Source: Paenibacillus borealis (GTDB taxonomy: Bacteria > Bacillota > Bacilli > Paenibacillales > Paenibacillaceae). Taken from it: a DNA stretch of 64,000 nucleotides. The stretch spans positions 2,356,001-2,420,000 of the forward strand of contig NZ_CP009285.1 in assembly GCF_000758665.1 (NCBI RefSeq), read 5' to 3'. The notes beneath the pieces are model-generated. The model saw only the letters and a program-made list of their open reading frames with translations. It was not told the DNA's origin and ran no database searches. Within the stretch, counting starts at the first letter, position 1. Each line of letters opens with the position of its first letter. Below, piece by piece: positions 16,707 through 25,446 of the stretch. The translations under genes were made by a program, and so were the position numbers.

Positions 16707-18218
16707 ATGAATGTACTTGAAATGGTGGAGATCAGCAAGACCTTCCCCGGTGTTAAGGCGCTGGACCATGTGAACTTCAAGGTCAAGCAAGGGGAGATTC
16801 ACGCATTATGCGGTGAGAACGGCGCCGGTAAATCCACACTGATGAAGGTGCTGAGCGGGCTGTACCCTGCGGGGACGTATGGCGGGGAAATACTGATCAA
16901 TGGGGAGAAGAAGTCTTTTCATAGAATAACGGATGCGGAGCAGGCCGGCATTGCGATCATTCACCAGGAGCTGGCGCTCGTGAAGGAAATGACGGTCGGC
17001 GAGAACATCTTTCTGGGGGCAGAGCCGGTGAAGCGGGGGGCGATCCAGTGGAATGAGCTGTACCATCAGGCTTCACTGTGGCTCAAGAAGGTCGGGTTGA
17101 ATCTGCCGCCGGACACGAAGATCGGCAATCTCGGGATCGGCCAGCAGCAGCTGGTGGAGATCGCCAAGGCACTCTCCAAGCATACCAAGATCCTTATTCT
17201 GGATGAACCGACGGCAGCCCTGACCGAGAGTGAGGTGTCCATCCTGATGGGCATTCTGAACCAGCTGCGGCGGGAGGGGGTTACCTGTGTCTATATCTCC
17301 CACAAAATGCCGGAAGTATTCGCGCTGGCTGACTCCATCACAGTGCTGCGCGACGGGCGGACGGTAGCTACACTTGACCGCAAGGAGACAAATGACGACC
17401 AGATTGTTTCCCTAATGGTTGGACGTGAGCTTACGGAGAGATATCCGCGGGTGGAGCATTCGCCCGGGGAGAAGGTGCTTGAGGTCAGGGATTATAATGT
17501 GTGGCACCCGGAGAAGCGCCAGCAGAAGGTGCTCCGTGATATTGACTTTACACTCCGTGAGGGTGAGATTCTGGGGATTGCCGGATTGATGGGGGCAGGA
17601 CGCACGGAGCTTGTCAGCAGCCTGTTCGGTGCCTATGGAGGCCGGGCCGAAGGGACTGTACTGATCGAAGGGCAACCCATTAAGATCCGTTCCATAGCCG
17701 ATGCGATCAAGGCGGGCATTGCCCTGGTGACGGAAGACCGTAAACGCCAGGGACTGGTCATGGGGATGGATGTCAAAAGAAACACCACGTTAGCCACACT
17801 GGGCAAAGTCGCAAAGCTGGGAGTCATCAATGAGAATGAGGAAATCAAGTGGGCAGAACGGTATGTGCAGGATCTGAAGACCAAAACAGCTTCGCTGGAG
17901 ACGCAGGTAGGCACACTGTCCGGGGGGAACCAGCAGAAGGTGGTCATCGGCAAATGGCTGATGAGTGGCCCCAAAATTCTGATTATGGACGAACCCACCC
18001 GGGGAATCGATGTCGGGGCGAAGTACGAAATATATAATCTGATGAACCAACTGGTGGAGCAGGGAGTGGCCATTATTATGATCTCCTCGGAGCTTCCGGA
18101 GGTGCTCGGCATGAGCGACCGGATTCTGGTGATGTGTGAAGGGCAGTTTGTGCGGGAATATGATTGGCGGGAAGCAACGCAGGAGAATATTATGCTGGCC
18201 GCTACGGGAGGTAGATAG
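16707..18218 (+). CDS. mmsA: Multiple-monosaccharide ABC transporter ATP-binding protein
   Basis: The protein has 503 residues and two fused ATPase domains (about 1-240 and 250-500), the RbsA/XylG/GguA design. Domain 1 has a full Walker A (GENGAGKSTLMKVL), signature LGIGQQQLVEIAKAL and Walker B ILILDEPTAAL. Domain 2 has the usual degenerate Walker A (GLMGAGRTELVSSLFG) with signature LSGGNQQKVVIGKWL and Walker B ILIMDEPTRGID. An AAGGAGG site lies 11 nt upstream. Its stop and the mmsB start are 2 bp apart. Confidence 0.95.
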   Translation: MNVLEMVEISKTFPGVKALDHVNFKVKQGEIHALCGENGAGKSTLMKVLSGLYPAGTYGGEILINGEKKSFHRITDAEQAGIAIIHQELALVKEMTVGENIFLGAEPVKRGAIQWNELYHQASLWLKKVGLNLPPDTKIGNLGIGQQQLVEIAKALSKHTKILILDEPTAALTESEVSILMGILNQLRREGVTCVYISHKMPEVFALADSITVLRDGRTVATLDRKETNDDQIVSLMVGRELTERYPRVEHSPGEKVLEVRDYNVWHPEKRQQKVLRDIDFTLREGEILGIAGLMGAGRTELVSSLFGAYGGRAEGTVLIEGQPIKIRSIADAIKAGIALVTEDRKRQGLVMGMDVKRNTTLATLGKVAKLGVINENEEIKWAERYVQDLKTKTASLETQVGTLSGGNQQKVVIGKWLMSGPKILIMDEPTRGIDVGAKYEIYNLMNQLVEQGVAIIMISSELPEVLGMSDRILVMCEGQFVREYDWREATQENIMLAATGGR

Positions 18219-18220
18219 AG

Positions 18221-19414
18221 ATGCAGCTGCAAAAAGAGCTTAAGGAACCTGAAGCGGTTCCGTCTGCCGGAGGATCGCGCTTAAGCGGCTTGTTCGGCAA
18301 AATGGATATGCGTGCGTACACGATGATTGGCGCATTGATTCTGATCTGGGTCTTGTTCGGAGTGCTGAGTCCGACCTTCCTGACCTCACGGAATCTGTCT
18401 AATCTGTTCACACAGATGTCGGTGACCTCTATTCTGGCCATCGGCATGGTGCTGGTCATCGTGGCAGGGCATATCGATCTGTCGGTCGGCTCCATTGTCG
18501 GATTGACCGGCGGGATGGCGGCTATACTCAGCAATTGGCTGGAGCTGCCGGCTATCGTAGTCATTCTTGGCACACTGGCTGCTGGTGCGGTGCTGGGCCT
18601 GATTCAGGGCTGGCTGGTGGCATATAAAATGATTCCCGCCTTCATCGTCACCCTCGGGGGGATGATGGTGTTCCGTGGCGTGCTGATGGGCGTGACCGAG
18701 TCGATGACCATTCCGGTGTCCGATCCGGTGCTGGCCCTGCTCGGCAATGCTTATTTTGCCCCGGGCTTCGGAATCATTCTGGGTGTAATCGCGGTGGCTC
18801 TGCTGCTCTTGAGCGCATTCAATAAACGCCGCTCCCGCAAGAAATACGGCTTCGCCATCGCCCCGCTAGGCCTCGACATCGCCAAGATAACAGGACTCGC
18901 TCTGCTGGTAGTGGTTTTTGTAGCCGTAATGAACAACTATAAGGGCATTCCGTTCCCGATTATATTCGTAATTGTCCTGGCGGCCATCTTCTATTTCCTC
19001 TCGACCAAGACCACCTTCGGCCGTCATATCTATGCGATAGGCGGCAATATTGAGGCTGCGCGCCTCTCCGGCATTAACATCAAGCGCAAATCGATGCTGA
19101 TCTTCGTGCTGAGCGGACTGCTCGGTTCGATCGCCGCCATCGTGCTGACTTCCCGCCTGGCTTCGGCTACCATCACTGCCGGTAATATGGCGGAGATGGA
19201 CGCTATCGCCGCCTGTGTCATCGGGGGCACCTCACTGATGGGCGGAGCCGGCACAGTCATCGGCGCCATTATCGGGGCGCTGGTGATGACCTCGCTTGAT
19301 AACGGGATGTCGCTGATGGGACTGGAATCCTTCTGGCAATATGTCGTCAAAGGCTCGATTCTGGTCATTGCCGTCTGGCTGGATATTTCCGGCCGCAGCA
19401 AGGGTGTGAAGTAG
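18221..19414 (+). CDS. mmsB: Multiple-monosaccharide ABC transporter permease
   Basis: The protein has 397 residues and about 10-11 transmembrane segments, of the RbsC/XylH/GguB family. Family motifs are 'ILAIGMVLVIVAGHIDLSVGSIVG', 'PAFIVTLGGMMVFRGVLMG', and 'ACVIGGTSLMGGAGTVIGAIIGALVM' near the C-terminus. The loop at about 205 (NKRRSRKKYG) is cytoplasmic. It is the last gene of the chvE-mmsA-mmsB operon and is followed by a strong terminator. Confidence 0.95.
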   Translation: MQLQKELKEPEAVPSAGGSRLSGLFGKMDMRAYTMIGALILIWVLFGVLSPTFLTSRNLSNLFTQMSVTSILAIGMVLVIVAGHIDLSVGSIVGLTGGMAAILSNWLELPAIVVILGTLAAGAVLGLIQGWLVAYKMIPAFIVTLGGMMVFRGVLMGVTESMTIPVSDPVLALLGNAYFAPGFGIILGVIAVALLLLSAFNKRRSRKKYGFAIAPLGLDIAKITGLALLVVVFVAVMNNYKGIPFPIIFVIVLAAIFYFLSTKTTFGRHIYAIGGNIEAARLSGINIKRKSMLIFVLSGLLGSIAAIVLTSRLASATITAGNMAEMDAIAACVIGGTSLMGGAGTVIGAIIGALVMTSLDNGMSLMGLESFWQYVVKGSILVIAVWLDISGRSKGVK

Positions 19415-19458
19415 CAGCAGCTTTAGCCGGGCAACAAGTTTCAGCAGAACAACCAATA

Positions 19459-19511
19459 AGCCGGTCAAGGACAATGGGATCAGTCCCATGGTTGTCCCTG
19501 GCCGGCTTTTT
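19459..19511 (+). terminator. Terminator of the chvE-mmsAB operon
   Basis: An AGCCGG..CCGGCT outer stem with an inner AATGGGA-TCAG-TCCCAT stem is followed by TTTTT (19507-19511). It lies between convergent genes. Confidence 0.85.
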
Positions 19512-19530
19512 GCTGTACATATAGAGCTGC

Positions 19531-19920
19531 TTATTCGACAATAATCTTGGCGCTCATCTCACTGTGGCCGGAGCCGCACATGATCGCGCAGGTCACCTCG
19601 AAGGTTCCGGCCTCCTCGGGGAGAATGACCCGGGAGGAATCCTTGGCGTCCAGCCGCAGCTTCATCTCAGGCACAAGAATGCCGTGGTTGCCGCTCTCAT
19701 TTTTGAAGGTGATTTTGACAGGTACGCCCTTCTTCAGGTGGTATTCTTTCTGGTCAAAGCTGTAGTTAGTTGCTGTAATAACGAGTTCTTCTTCCGCCGT
19801 AAGATTGGTCCCGGCCGCTGCGTTGTCAACGCTGTCAGAATTGCTGCTGCTGTTAGATCCGCAAGCCGTAAGTATAAGTGCAAACACAATAGAACAAAGA
19901 ATAGCCGTCTTCCTGATCAT
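19531..19920 (-). CDS. Cupredoxin lipoprotein with a CuA-like copper site
   Basis: The protein has 129 residues. The ATG at 19920 is chosen because AGGAGG (19927-19932) sits 6 nt before it; the ATG two codons earlier touches that site. The signal peptide ends in the lipobox LTAC (about residue 20), so it is a membrane-anchored extracellular lipoprotein. A Ser/Asn linker leads to a cupredoxin fold (about 45-129). The C-terminal motif CAIMCGSGHSEM has the spacing C-x3-C-x3-H-x2-M of the CuA centre of cytochrome oxidase subunit II, with an upstream His in ESGNHGILVP. Unlike oxidase subunit II it has no transmembrane hairpin. No oxidase gene is nearby. Copper delivery or electron transfer is likely; the partner is unknown. 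Confidence 0.8.
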   Translation of the reverse strand: MIRKTAILCSIVFALILTACGSNSSSNSDSVDNAAAGTNLTAEEELVITATNYSFDQKEYHLKKGVPVKITFKNESGNHGILVPEMKLRLDAKDSSRVILPEEAGTFEVTCAIMCGSGHSEMSAKIIVE

Positions 19921-20220
19921 ATGCATCCTCCTAAAAGTTGTGTAATGAGTTTGGATAACAGGTGACCATAGCATAGCTCAAATCCGGATGGTTGTCTTGG
20001 ATAATCTGTGAGAATTTGTTTGACCCGAAGCTCACTCCAAAGTTTGTCGAAAATTGCAAAAATATGATGCAAAAACAATTAAAATTTATTATAATTAAAG
20101 CTAGTATAATGAAAGCTCATATTATTTGGTTAGAAGTAGGGGATCCACATTATTATAGCCCATGAATCGATAAGTTCGGAGAAATGGCACCGCAGAATAT
20201 TAAACGGGTACTGGATTATT

Positions 20221-21285
20221 GTGCTCTGTATGCTGGCTGCCCAATTTATTTTTATGCTGTCCTCCCACTCCGCTGAGACTAAGACCATCCTCATCCCCAG
20301 TAAGGGCCACTTATTCATTGCTTGCAATCTGATGATCATTACAGCTATGGCTGCTGCCGAGATTTGGCTGCGTATGGCCCTTCATTATCATAAGCAGGCC
20401 GTCGTGATCTGCGGATTCATTGTTTCTTATCTGATGTATTTTGTGCTGGAGCCTTTTGTAGACGGTGCCCAGATGACCCTTATGATGCCGATTATGATTG
20501 CCCTGATCTATTTCGACCAGCGGTTGCTGTACTATCTGGGGGTATTCAGCACAATATTCTATAGCGGGATTTATTTCGGGCTTGAGCGGCCGCTGCTGGA
20601 CAAGCCGCTGCTGGAGTTTCTGATGGTGGAATGTGTGTTTATTGTGTTCGCCGTGATGGCGCAGGCGGTCATTATCCGGGCCCGTGAGACCCGCGAGTAT
20701 CTAGAGCAATTGACGAAGTCGGAGCAGGGGCTGATGGTGGAACGGGCGATTTCTGACAAGCTGCTGAAGATCGATGCGCTTACCGGCCTGTACAATCACA
20801 AAACCTTTCATGAATATCTCGACTCCCTGCTGGAGCAATGCGAGAGCAACGGGCTCAGGCTGCAGCTGGCGCTGTTTGATATCGACAACTTCAAGCGTGT
20901 GAATGATACGTACGGACACTGGGTCGGCGATCTCGTGCTCAAGGAGGTGGCTGCGAAGGTGAACGGTCTGATCGGGCTGAATGATTTCGCGGCAAGATAC
21001 GGCGGTGAAGAGTTTGCGGTGATTTTTACGGAAAAAAGCCTTCAGGAAGCCTACGCTTCCGTCGAGGAGATGCGGGTGAACATTGCCGCAATGGAGCATC
21101 CCTATGCCGGAGGTAAGCCGATAACGGTCAGTATCGGATTCTGCAATTATCAGCTTGGGGACGGCAAGGAGATGCTGTTCCGCAAGACCGACGATGCGCT
21201 GTATACGGCCAAACGGGGCGGTAAAAATGCTGTCGTCACTGCTGCTGTCACCCATGACGGCGGTCCGATTGTGTCCTATGCGTAA
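20221..21285 (+). CDS. Membrane diguanylate cyclase (GGDEF domain)
   Basis: The protein has 354 residues from the GTG at 20221. About five or six transmembrane segments fill residues 1-150. They are followed by a coiled linker (RARETREYLEQLTKSEQ) and a GGDEF domain (about 185-345). The active site is GGEEF (261-265) in ARYGGEEFAVIF, with the substrate residues DIDNFKRVNDTYGH. It should make cyclic di-GMP. The inhibitory RxxD motif before the active site is absent (GLND), so product inhibition at that site is unlikely. The start is uncertain. The same frame stays open upstream to 20140 and encodes a plausible N-terminus (EKWHRRILNGYWIIV) with AGGGG before ATT codons at 20149/20152, but no standard start codon. 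Confidence 0.85.
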   Translation: MLCMLAAQFIFMLSSHSAETKTILIPSKGHLFIACNLMIITAMAAAEIWLRMALHYHKQAVVICGFIVSYLMYFVLEPFVDGAQMTLMMPIMIALIYFDQRLLYYLGVFSTIFYSGIYFGLERPLLDKPLLEFLMVECVFIVFAVMAQAVIIRARETREYLEQLTKSEQGLMVERAISDKLLKIDALTGLYNHKTFHEYLDSLLEQCESNGLRLQLALFDIDNFKRVNDTYGHWVGDLVLKEVAAKVNGLIGLNDFAARYGGEEFAVIFTEKSLQEAYASVEEMRVNIAAMEHPYAGGKPITVSIGFCNYQLGDGKEMLFRKTDDALYTAKRGGKNAVVTAAVTHDGGPIVSYA

Positions 21286-21310
21286 ATATTATTTTTAAAA
21301 ATTTTTTATT

Positions 21311-21355
21311 TACAAAAAACCCCCAGCGTCCGGTATAATCCGGGATTGGGGGTTT
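21311..21355 (-). terminator. Hairpin between convergent cyclase and holin-like genes
   Basis: AAACCCCCA (21317-21325) pairs with TGGGGGTTT (21347-21355) around an inner CCGG stem. Read on the minus strand it ends in GTTTTTTG, a good terminator for the holin-like gene. On the plus strand its tail is weak. Confidence 0.75.
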
Positions 21356-21381
21356 CGTTGTCTGCGCGCGGCAGAGGAGCG

Positions 21382-21729
21382 TTATTTACCCGCTTCAAAT
21401 GGAGTGGATACCGGCAGGAAGAGGTCGATAATACCAATGACCAGGGCTGCGAGCAGCGCTCCGAGAATGGTGACACTGACCCCGCTCACAATGAACTGGG
21501 CAATCCAGATGACCAGGGCGCTGACCAGGAAGCCGACGATACCGCGGCCGAAGGGCGTTGTTTTTTTGCCGAAGATGCCCTCAACAACCCAGCCGAGCAG
21601 AGCGATAACCAGCGCAAGCATGAGTGCGCTCCAGAACCCTCCAACCGTGAATTGCGGGACAATCCAGCCGACCACCATCAGAACGATTGCCGCGACCACG
21701 AAACGTACCACATGACCTAAGAATCTCAC
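21382..21729 (-). CDS. Phage holin family / YvlD-like membrane protein
   Basis: The protein has 115 residues with a GTG start at 21729, 8 nt after AGGAGG. Four transmembrane segments alternate with short loops (LMVVGWIVPQFTVGGF, ALMLALVIALLGWVVEGIFG, GIVGFLVSALVIWIAQFIV, ILGALLAALVIGIIDLFLP). This is the 4-TMS holin superfamily IV pattern, common as a chromosomal housekeeping gene in Bacilli. No phage genes are around it, so a lytic role is unlikely. The function is unknown. Confidence 0.8.
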   Translation of the reverse strand: MRFLGHVVRFVVAAIVLMVVGWIVPQFTVGGFWSALMLALVIALLGWVVEGIFGKKTTPFGRGIVGFLVSALVIWIAQFIVSGVSVTILGALLAALVIGIIDLFLPVSTPFEAGK

Positions 21730-21881
21730 CTAACTAACCTCCTTTGGCGTTCGCGTAAGGATATGTGCGTTGTTATTGTGGCCCTCAGCCGCTTTTCTAT
21801 GCCCAGAAATCATACCCAAATAGCGAAACCGGGATAAATTAGGTATAATGTAACCATCTATGAAGGGAGCTGTGACGGTAA

Positions 21882-24248
21882 TTGGACGACAAAATTTTGC
21901 ATACGCTTGAATATCGCAAGATTTTAAATAAATTGATGCAGTATACACAGACGCCGATGGGCCGGCTCACCGCTGAGCTGCTGAAGCCTTCCGGGGATTT
22001 CGAAGGGGTGAAGCTGCTCCTGCAGGCTACGGATGAAGCTGCTAATGTCGACCGGCTGAAGGGCATTCCTTCCTTCCGCGGTGTGACTGACATCAAGCCC
22101 GCGCTGAAACGCGCTTCGATCGGCGGGATGCTGGGTACCACTGAACTGCTCTCTGTCGGCAATACGATTGGCGGAGCACGCAGAGTGAAACGGTTCCTCG
22201 GGGCGATGCATGAGGATGAGAAGATTCCTATGCTGTTCGCACAGAGCGATCTGCTGTCTGAGCAGAAGCATGTGGAGGATGCCATCCGCCAGTGTATTGA
22301 CGAGAATGCGGACGTCATGGATTCGGCCAGTACGGAACTGGCCTCTATCCGCCGTGAGCTTCGCGGCGGTGAGACCCGGATCCGCGAGAAGCTGGATTCC
22401 ATGATCCGCTCTTCTTCGGTATCGAAGATGCTGCAGGATCAGCTTGTGACGATCCGTGGTGACCGTTTTGTCATTCCGGTCAAAGCAGAGTACCGTGCCC
22501 ATTTCGGCGGCATTGTGCATGATCAGTCCGGCTCCGGGGCGACGCTGTTCATTGAGCCGGAATCGATTGTGGCGATGAATAACAAGCTGCGCGAGACACG
22601 GCTGCGGGAGGAGCGGGAGATCGAGATCATCCTGCACCGCCTGACCGCACTCGTGGGCGATATTGCGGAAGAGATGGCTTATGATATCGATATTCTCGGC
22701 GAACTGGATTTCATCTTCGCCAAAGCGCGTCTGGCACGCGATATGAAGGCTACCCAGCCGCGTATGAATGACCGCGGATATCTGCGCCTGCGCAAAGGGC
22801 GCCATCCGCTTATCCCTGCAGAGCAGGTCGTGCCGCTAGATGTGGAGCTGGGGAACCACTACAGCTCAATCATTGTGACCGGTCCGAACACAGGCGGTAA
22901 GACGGTTACGCTGAAGACGATTGGCCTGCTCAGCCTGATGGTGATGTCGGGGTTGTTCATTCCGGCAGAGGAAGGCAGCCAGATGTGTGTCTTCGATGCG
23001 ATCTATGCCGACATTGGCGATGAGCAGAGCATTGAGCAGAGTCTGAGTACCTTCTCCAGCCATATGACCAATATTATCTCCATTCTGAAGCGGATGACTC
23101 CGAAGAGTCTGATCCTGCTCGATGAAGTTGGAGCAGGTACAGATCCGGCGGAAGGTTCAGCTCTGGCAATTGCCATTCTGGAGAATATCCACCGTACCGA
23201 ATGCCGGATGGTGGCAACTACGCATTACAGTGAACTGAAGGCTTATGCTTATGAACGTGCAGGTGTCATCAATGCCAGTATGGAATTTGATGTGCAGAGT
23301 CTGAGTCCTACTTACCGGCTGTTAGTCGGCGTGCCGGGACGAAGCAATGCGTTCGCCATTGCCGAGCGTCTGGGGATGCCGAATGCTATTCTTGAGCATG
23401 CGCGCGGCGAAGTCAAGGAAGAAGACATGCGCGTGGAGCACATGATTGCGTCACTCGAAGAGAACCGTCTCACTGCCGAGAATGAGCGTATACGGGCCGA
23501 GGGCCTGCGCCGTGAAGCGGAAGAATTCCGCAAGCGGCAGCAGCTGGAGCTGGAGAAGCTGGAAGGCCAGCGCGACAAACGCCTGGAGAAGGCGGAGAAG
23601 GATGCCGGCGATATCCTCGCCAAGGCGCGTAAGGAGGCCGAGGAGATCATCAGCGACCTCCGCCGCCTGGCGATGGAGGAAGGGGCGTCCGTCAAGGAGC
23701 ACAAGCTGATCGAAGCGCGCCGGAGACTGGATGAAGCGGAGCCTGCACCGCGTAAGAAGGTTGTCACCCGCACTGCCACTAAGGCGCCGCGGAAGATTCA
23801 GCCCGGGGATGAAGTCAAGGTGGCGAATGTGAACCAGAAGGGCCTAGTTGTAGAGCTGAGCGGTGCCAAGGAAGCCGTTGTGCAGTTCGGCATCATGAAG
23901 ATGAAGGTCAACCTTAGTGATCTGGAGTTCCTGGCCTCCGCACCGGATGCACCTCCGCCGGCACTGCGCCGGGCCACGACAGTCAAACGCACGCGCGATG
24001 AGAATGTCCGCACCGAGCTCGATCTGCGCGGGGCCAATCTGGAAGAAGCCATCATGGAGACCGACCGCTTCATCGACGAAGCGTTCCTCGGTAATCTTGG
24101 GCAGATCTCGATCATTCACGGTAAAGGTACGGGAGTCCTGCGGACAGGGATACAGGAGTATCTGCGCAAGCATAAGCATGTCAAAAGCTACCGGCTTGGG
24201 AATTACAACGAAGGCGGCGCAGGCGTGACGGTAGCTGAACTGCAGTAG
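21882..24248 (+). CDS. mutS2: Endonuclease MutS2 (ribosome-collision / anti-recombination ATPase)
   Basis: The protein has 788 residues, the usual length, with a TTG start at 21882. In-frame ATG or GTG codons are not available near the GGGAGC site. MutS core and clamp regions fill 1-310. The ATPase has Walker A GPNTGGKTVTLKT (about 333) and Walker B LDEVGAGTDPAEG (about 410). A long charged coiled coil (about 510-620) is followed by a KOW-like segment (GDEVKVANVNQKGLVVEL). The C-terminal Smr nuclease domain (about 710-788) has LDLRG and HGKGTGVLR. MutS2 limits recombination and, in B. subtilis, splits collided ribosomes. A TATAAT at 21844-21849 may be its -10. Confidence 0.96.
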   Translation: MDDKILHTLEYRKILNKLMQYTQTPMGRLTAELLKPSGDFEGVKLLLQATDEAANVDRLKGIPSFRGVTDIKPALKRASIGGMLGTTELLSVGNTIGGARRVKRFLGAMHEDEKIPMLFAQSDLLSEQKHVEDAIRQCIDENADVMDSASTELASIRRELRGGETRIREKLDSMIRSSSVSKMLQDQLVTIRGDRFVIPVKAEYRAHFGGIVHDQSGSGATLFIEPESIVAMNNKLRETRLREEREIEIILHRLTALVGDIAEEMAYDIDILGELDFIFAKARLARDMKATQPRMNDRGYLRLRKGRHPLIPAEQVVPLDVELGNHYSSIIVTGPNTGGKTVTLKTIGLLSLMVMSGLFIPAEEGSQMCVFDAIYADIGDEQSIEQSLSTFSSHMTNIISILKRMTPKSLILLDEVGAGTDPAEGSALAIAILENIHRTECRMVATTHYSELKAYAYERAGVINASMEFDVQSLSPTYRLLVGVPGRSNAFAIAERLGMPNAILEHARGEVKEEDMRVEHMIASLEENRLTAENERIRAEGLRREAEEFRKRQQLELEKLEGQRDKRLEKAEKDAGDILAKARKEAEEIISDLRRLAMEEGASVKEHKLIEARRRLDEAEPAPRKKVVTRTATKAPRKIQPGDEVKVANVNQKGLVVELSGAKEAVVQFGIMKMKVNLSDLEFLASAPDAPPPALRRATTVKRTRDENVRTELDLRGANLEEAIMETDRFIDEAFLGNLGQISIIHGKGTGVLRTGIQEYLRKHKHVKSYRLGNYNEGGAGVTVAELQ

Positions 24249-24271
24249 ATCCGGCAGAAAGAGGGAGAGTT

Positions 24272-24691
24272 ATGCAAGAAAATATTGATCTTTTGCTGGA
24301 TCACCCGCTGGGAGCGCTGCTCGGCTACTTCACTGTGGCCATATTGGGCCTGGTGGTATTCCTGTCCTTCTTTGAAATGGTGACTAAATATAACTGCTGG
24401 GAAGAAATCCGCAAGGGGAATGTGGCCGTAGCCATGGCAACCGGAGGCAAAATCTTCGGAATCTGCAATATTCTGCGCTTCAGCATTGAAGCGGGAGCAT
24501 CGATCTATGAGACCATGAAATGGTCGGTTGTAGGTTTCCTGCTGCTGCTGCTGGCTTACTTTCTGTTTGAATTTCTCACCCCCGTATTTTCGATTGATGA
24601 CGAGATTGCCGCGGATAACCGGGCCGTGGGACTGACAGCGCTGCTGATCTCCGTTTCATTGTCCTATGTCATCGGCGCCGCTATATTTTGA
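24272..24691 (+). CDS. DUF350-type integral membrane protein
   Basis: The protein has 139 residues and four transmembrane segments (about 13-33, 55-72, 80-100, 115-137). The phrases 'YNCWEEIRKGNVAVAMATGGKIFGICNILRFS' and 'DDEIAADNRAVGLTALLISVSLS' fit the DUF350 family. The start is 23 bp after mutS2, behind AGAGGGAG, so it is probably in the same transcript. The family has no settled function; in many Bacilli it travels with mutS2 or with envelope genes. Confidence 0.75.
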   Translation: MQENIDLLLDHPLGALLGYFTVAILGLVVFLSFFEMVTKYNCWEEIRKGNVAVAMATGGKIFGICNILRFSIEAGASIYETMKWSVVGFLLLLLAYFLFEFLTPVFSIDDEIAADNRAVGLTALLISVSLSYVIGAAIF

Positions 24692-24709
24692 AATAGGGAG
24701 CAGGAAATT

Positions 24710-24790
24710 ATGAAGATTCTCGTTCGGGTTCTGTTCTTTTCCGCTCTGGCGTTTATAGCGGCCGGCATCATTTATTTAACAATTAACTGA
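24710..24790 (+). CDS. 26-residue single-pass membrane peptide
   Basis: The reading frame ATG (24710) to TGA (24788-24790) follows GGGAGCAGG. It encodes a basic start (MKILVR), one hydrophobic helix and the end YLTIN. It sits 18 bp after the DUF350 gene and 32 bp before the zinc-ribbon gene, all in one direction, so it is probably translated from the same message. It is too short for family assignment. Confidence 0.5.
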   Translation: MKILVRVLFFSALAFIAAGIIYLTIN

Positions 24791-24822
24791 ACCTTATGTG
24801 AGGAACGAAGGAGATTATACAG

Positions 24823-25368
24823 ATGGAAACGACAGTATGTCCTTGGTGCCATACCGAGATTGTATGGGATGAGGAATTTGGTCCGGAGGATACCTGTCCT
24901 CATTGCAATAATGAGCTTAGCGGTTACCGCACGGTTACTATCGGGGCGGATGATCTGGAAGATGAAGAGCTGGTGGCTGAGGATGCTTCCGGCGAGGAAG
25001 AGGCCGGTGACGAGAATTTATGGGATGACGACGATAAGGATAGTGTCGTACCTATTTTCAACACCCTGGTCCAGTTCGGCGACGATTATGATCTGACGCG
25101 TTATGAGCAGAGTGTCTCGTCCATTCTGGCTGCACAGCTGGAAGCGCCGGAATGTCCGCAATGCCATGAGCTGATGATCCACTCCGGCACGCAGCAGGTA
25201 AGCGGATTTACCCCGGCAACGCCGGAAGCGCTGGGCGGCGGAGCCGTACTGAAACCGCCCTTCTCGCTGAATCTGTTCGTGTGTCCTTCCTGCTTCCATG
25301 TGCAGCACAGTCTGGCGCAGGAAGACCGTATCCAGCTTGTGCGCAATCTTAGCACTGCACCTCAGTAA
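24823..25368 (+). CDS. Zinc-ribbon protein of unknown function
   Basis: The protein has 181 residues. The N-terminal ribbon CPWCHTEIVWDEEFGPEDTCPHC (CxxC-x17-CxxC) is followed by an acidic stretch (about 45-75, many Asp/Glu). A second pair of CxxC knuckles is CPQCHELM (about 110) and CPSCFHVQ (about 160). It has no signal peptide, so it is cytoplasmic. It has the ribosome site AAGGAG and closes the mutS2-DUF350-peptide run. Such proteins may bind nucleic acid or act as metal-dependent adaptors. No function is assigned. Confidence 0.7.
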   Translation: METTVCPWCHTEIVWDEEFGPEDTCPHCNNELSGYRTVTIGADDLEDEELVAEDASGEEEAGDENLWDDDDKDSVVPIFNTLVQFGDDYDLTRYEQSVSSILAAQLEAPECPQCHELMIHSGTQQVSGFTPATPEALGGGAVLKPPFSLNLFVCPSCFHVQHSLAQEDRIQLVRNLSTAPQ

Positions 25369-25446
25369 GCTTCGGATTCATGCTTTCCCTGCGATTTGGA
25401 CATGTTAGTTATACATGAGGTGTCCAGAATAGCAGGGAGGTATAGC

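Noticed and set aside
21382..21729. Prophage remnant suggested by the holin-like gene
   Set aside because: No other phage genes, integrase or attachment sites are near; this 4-TMS family is often a normal chromosomal gene.
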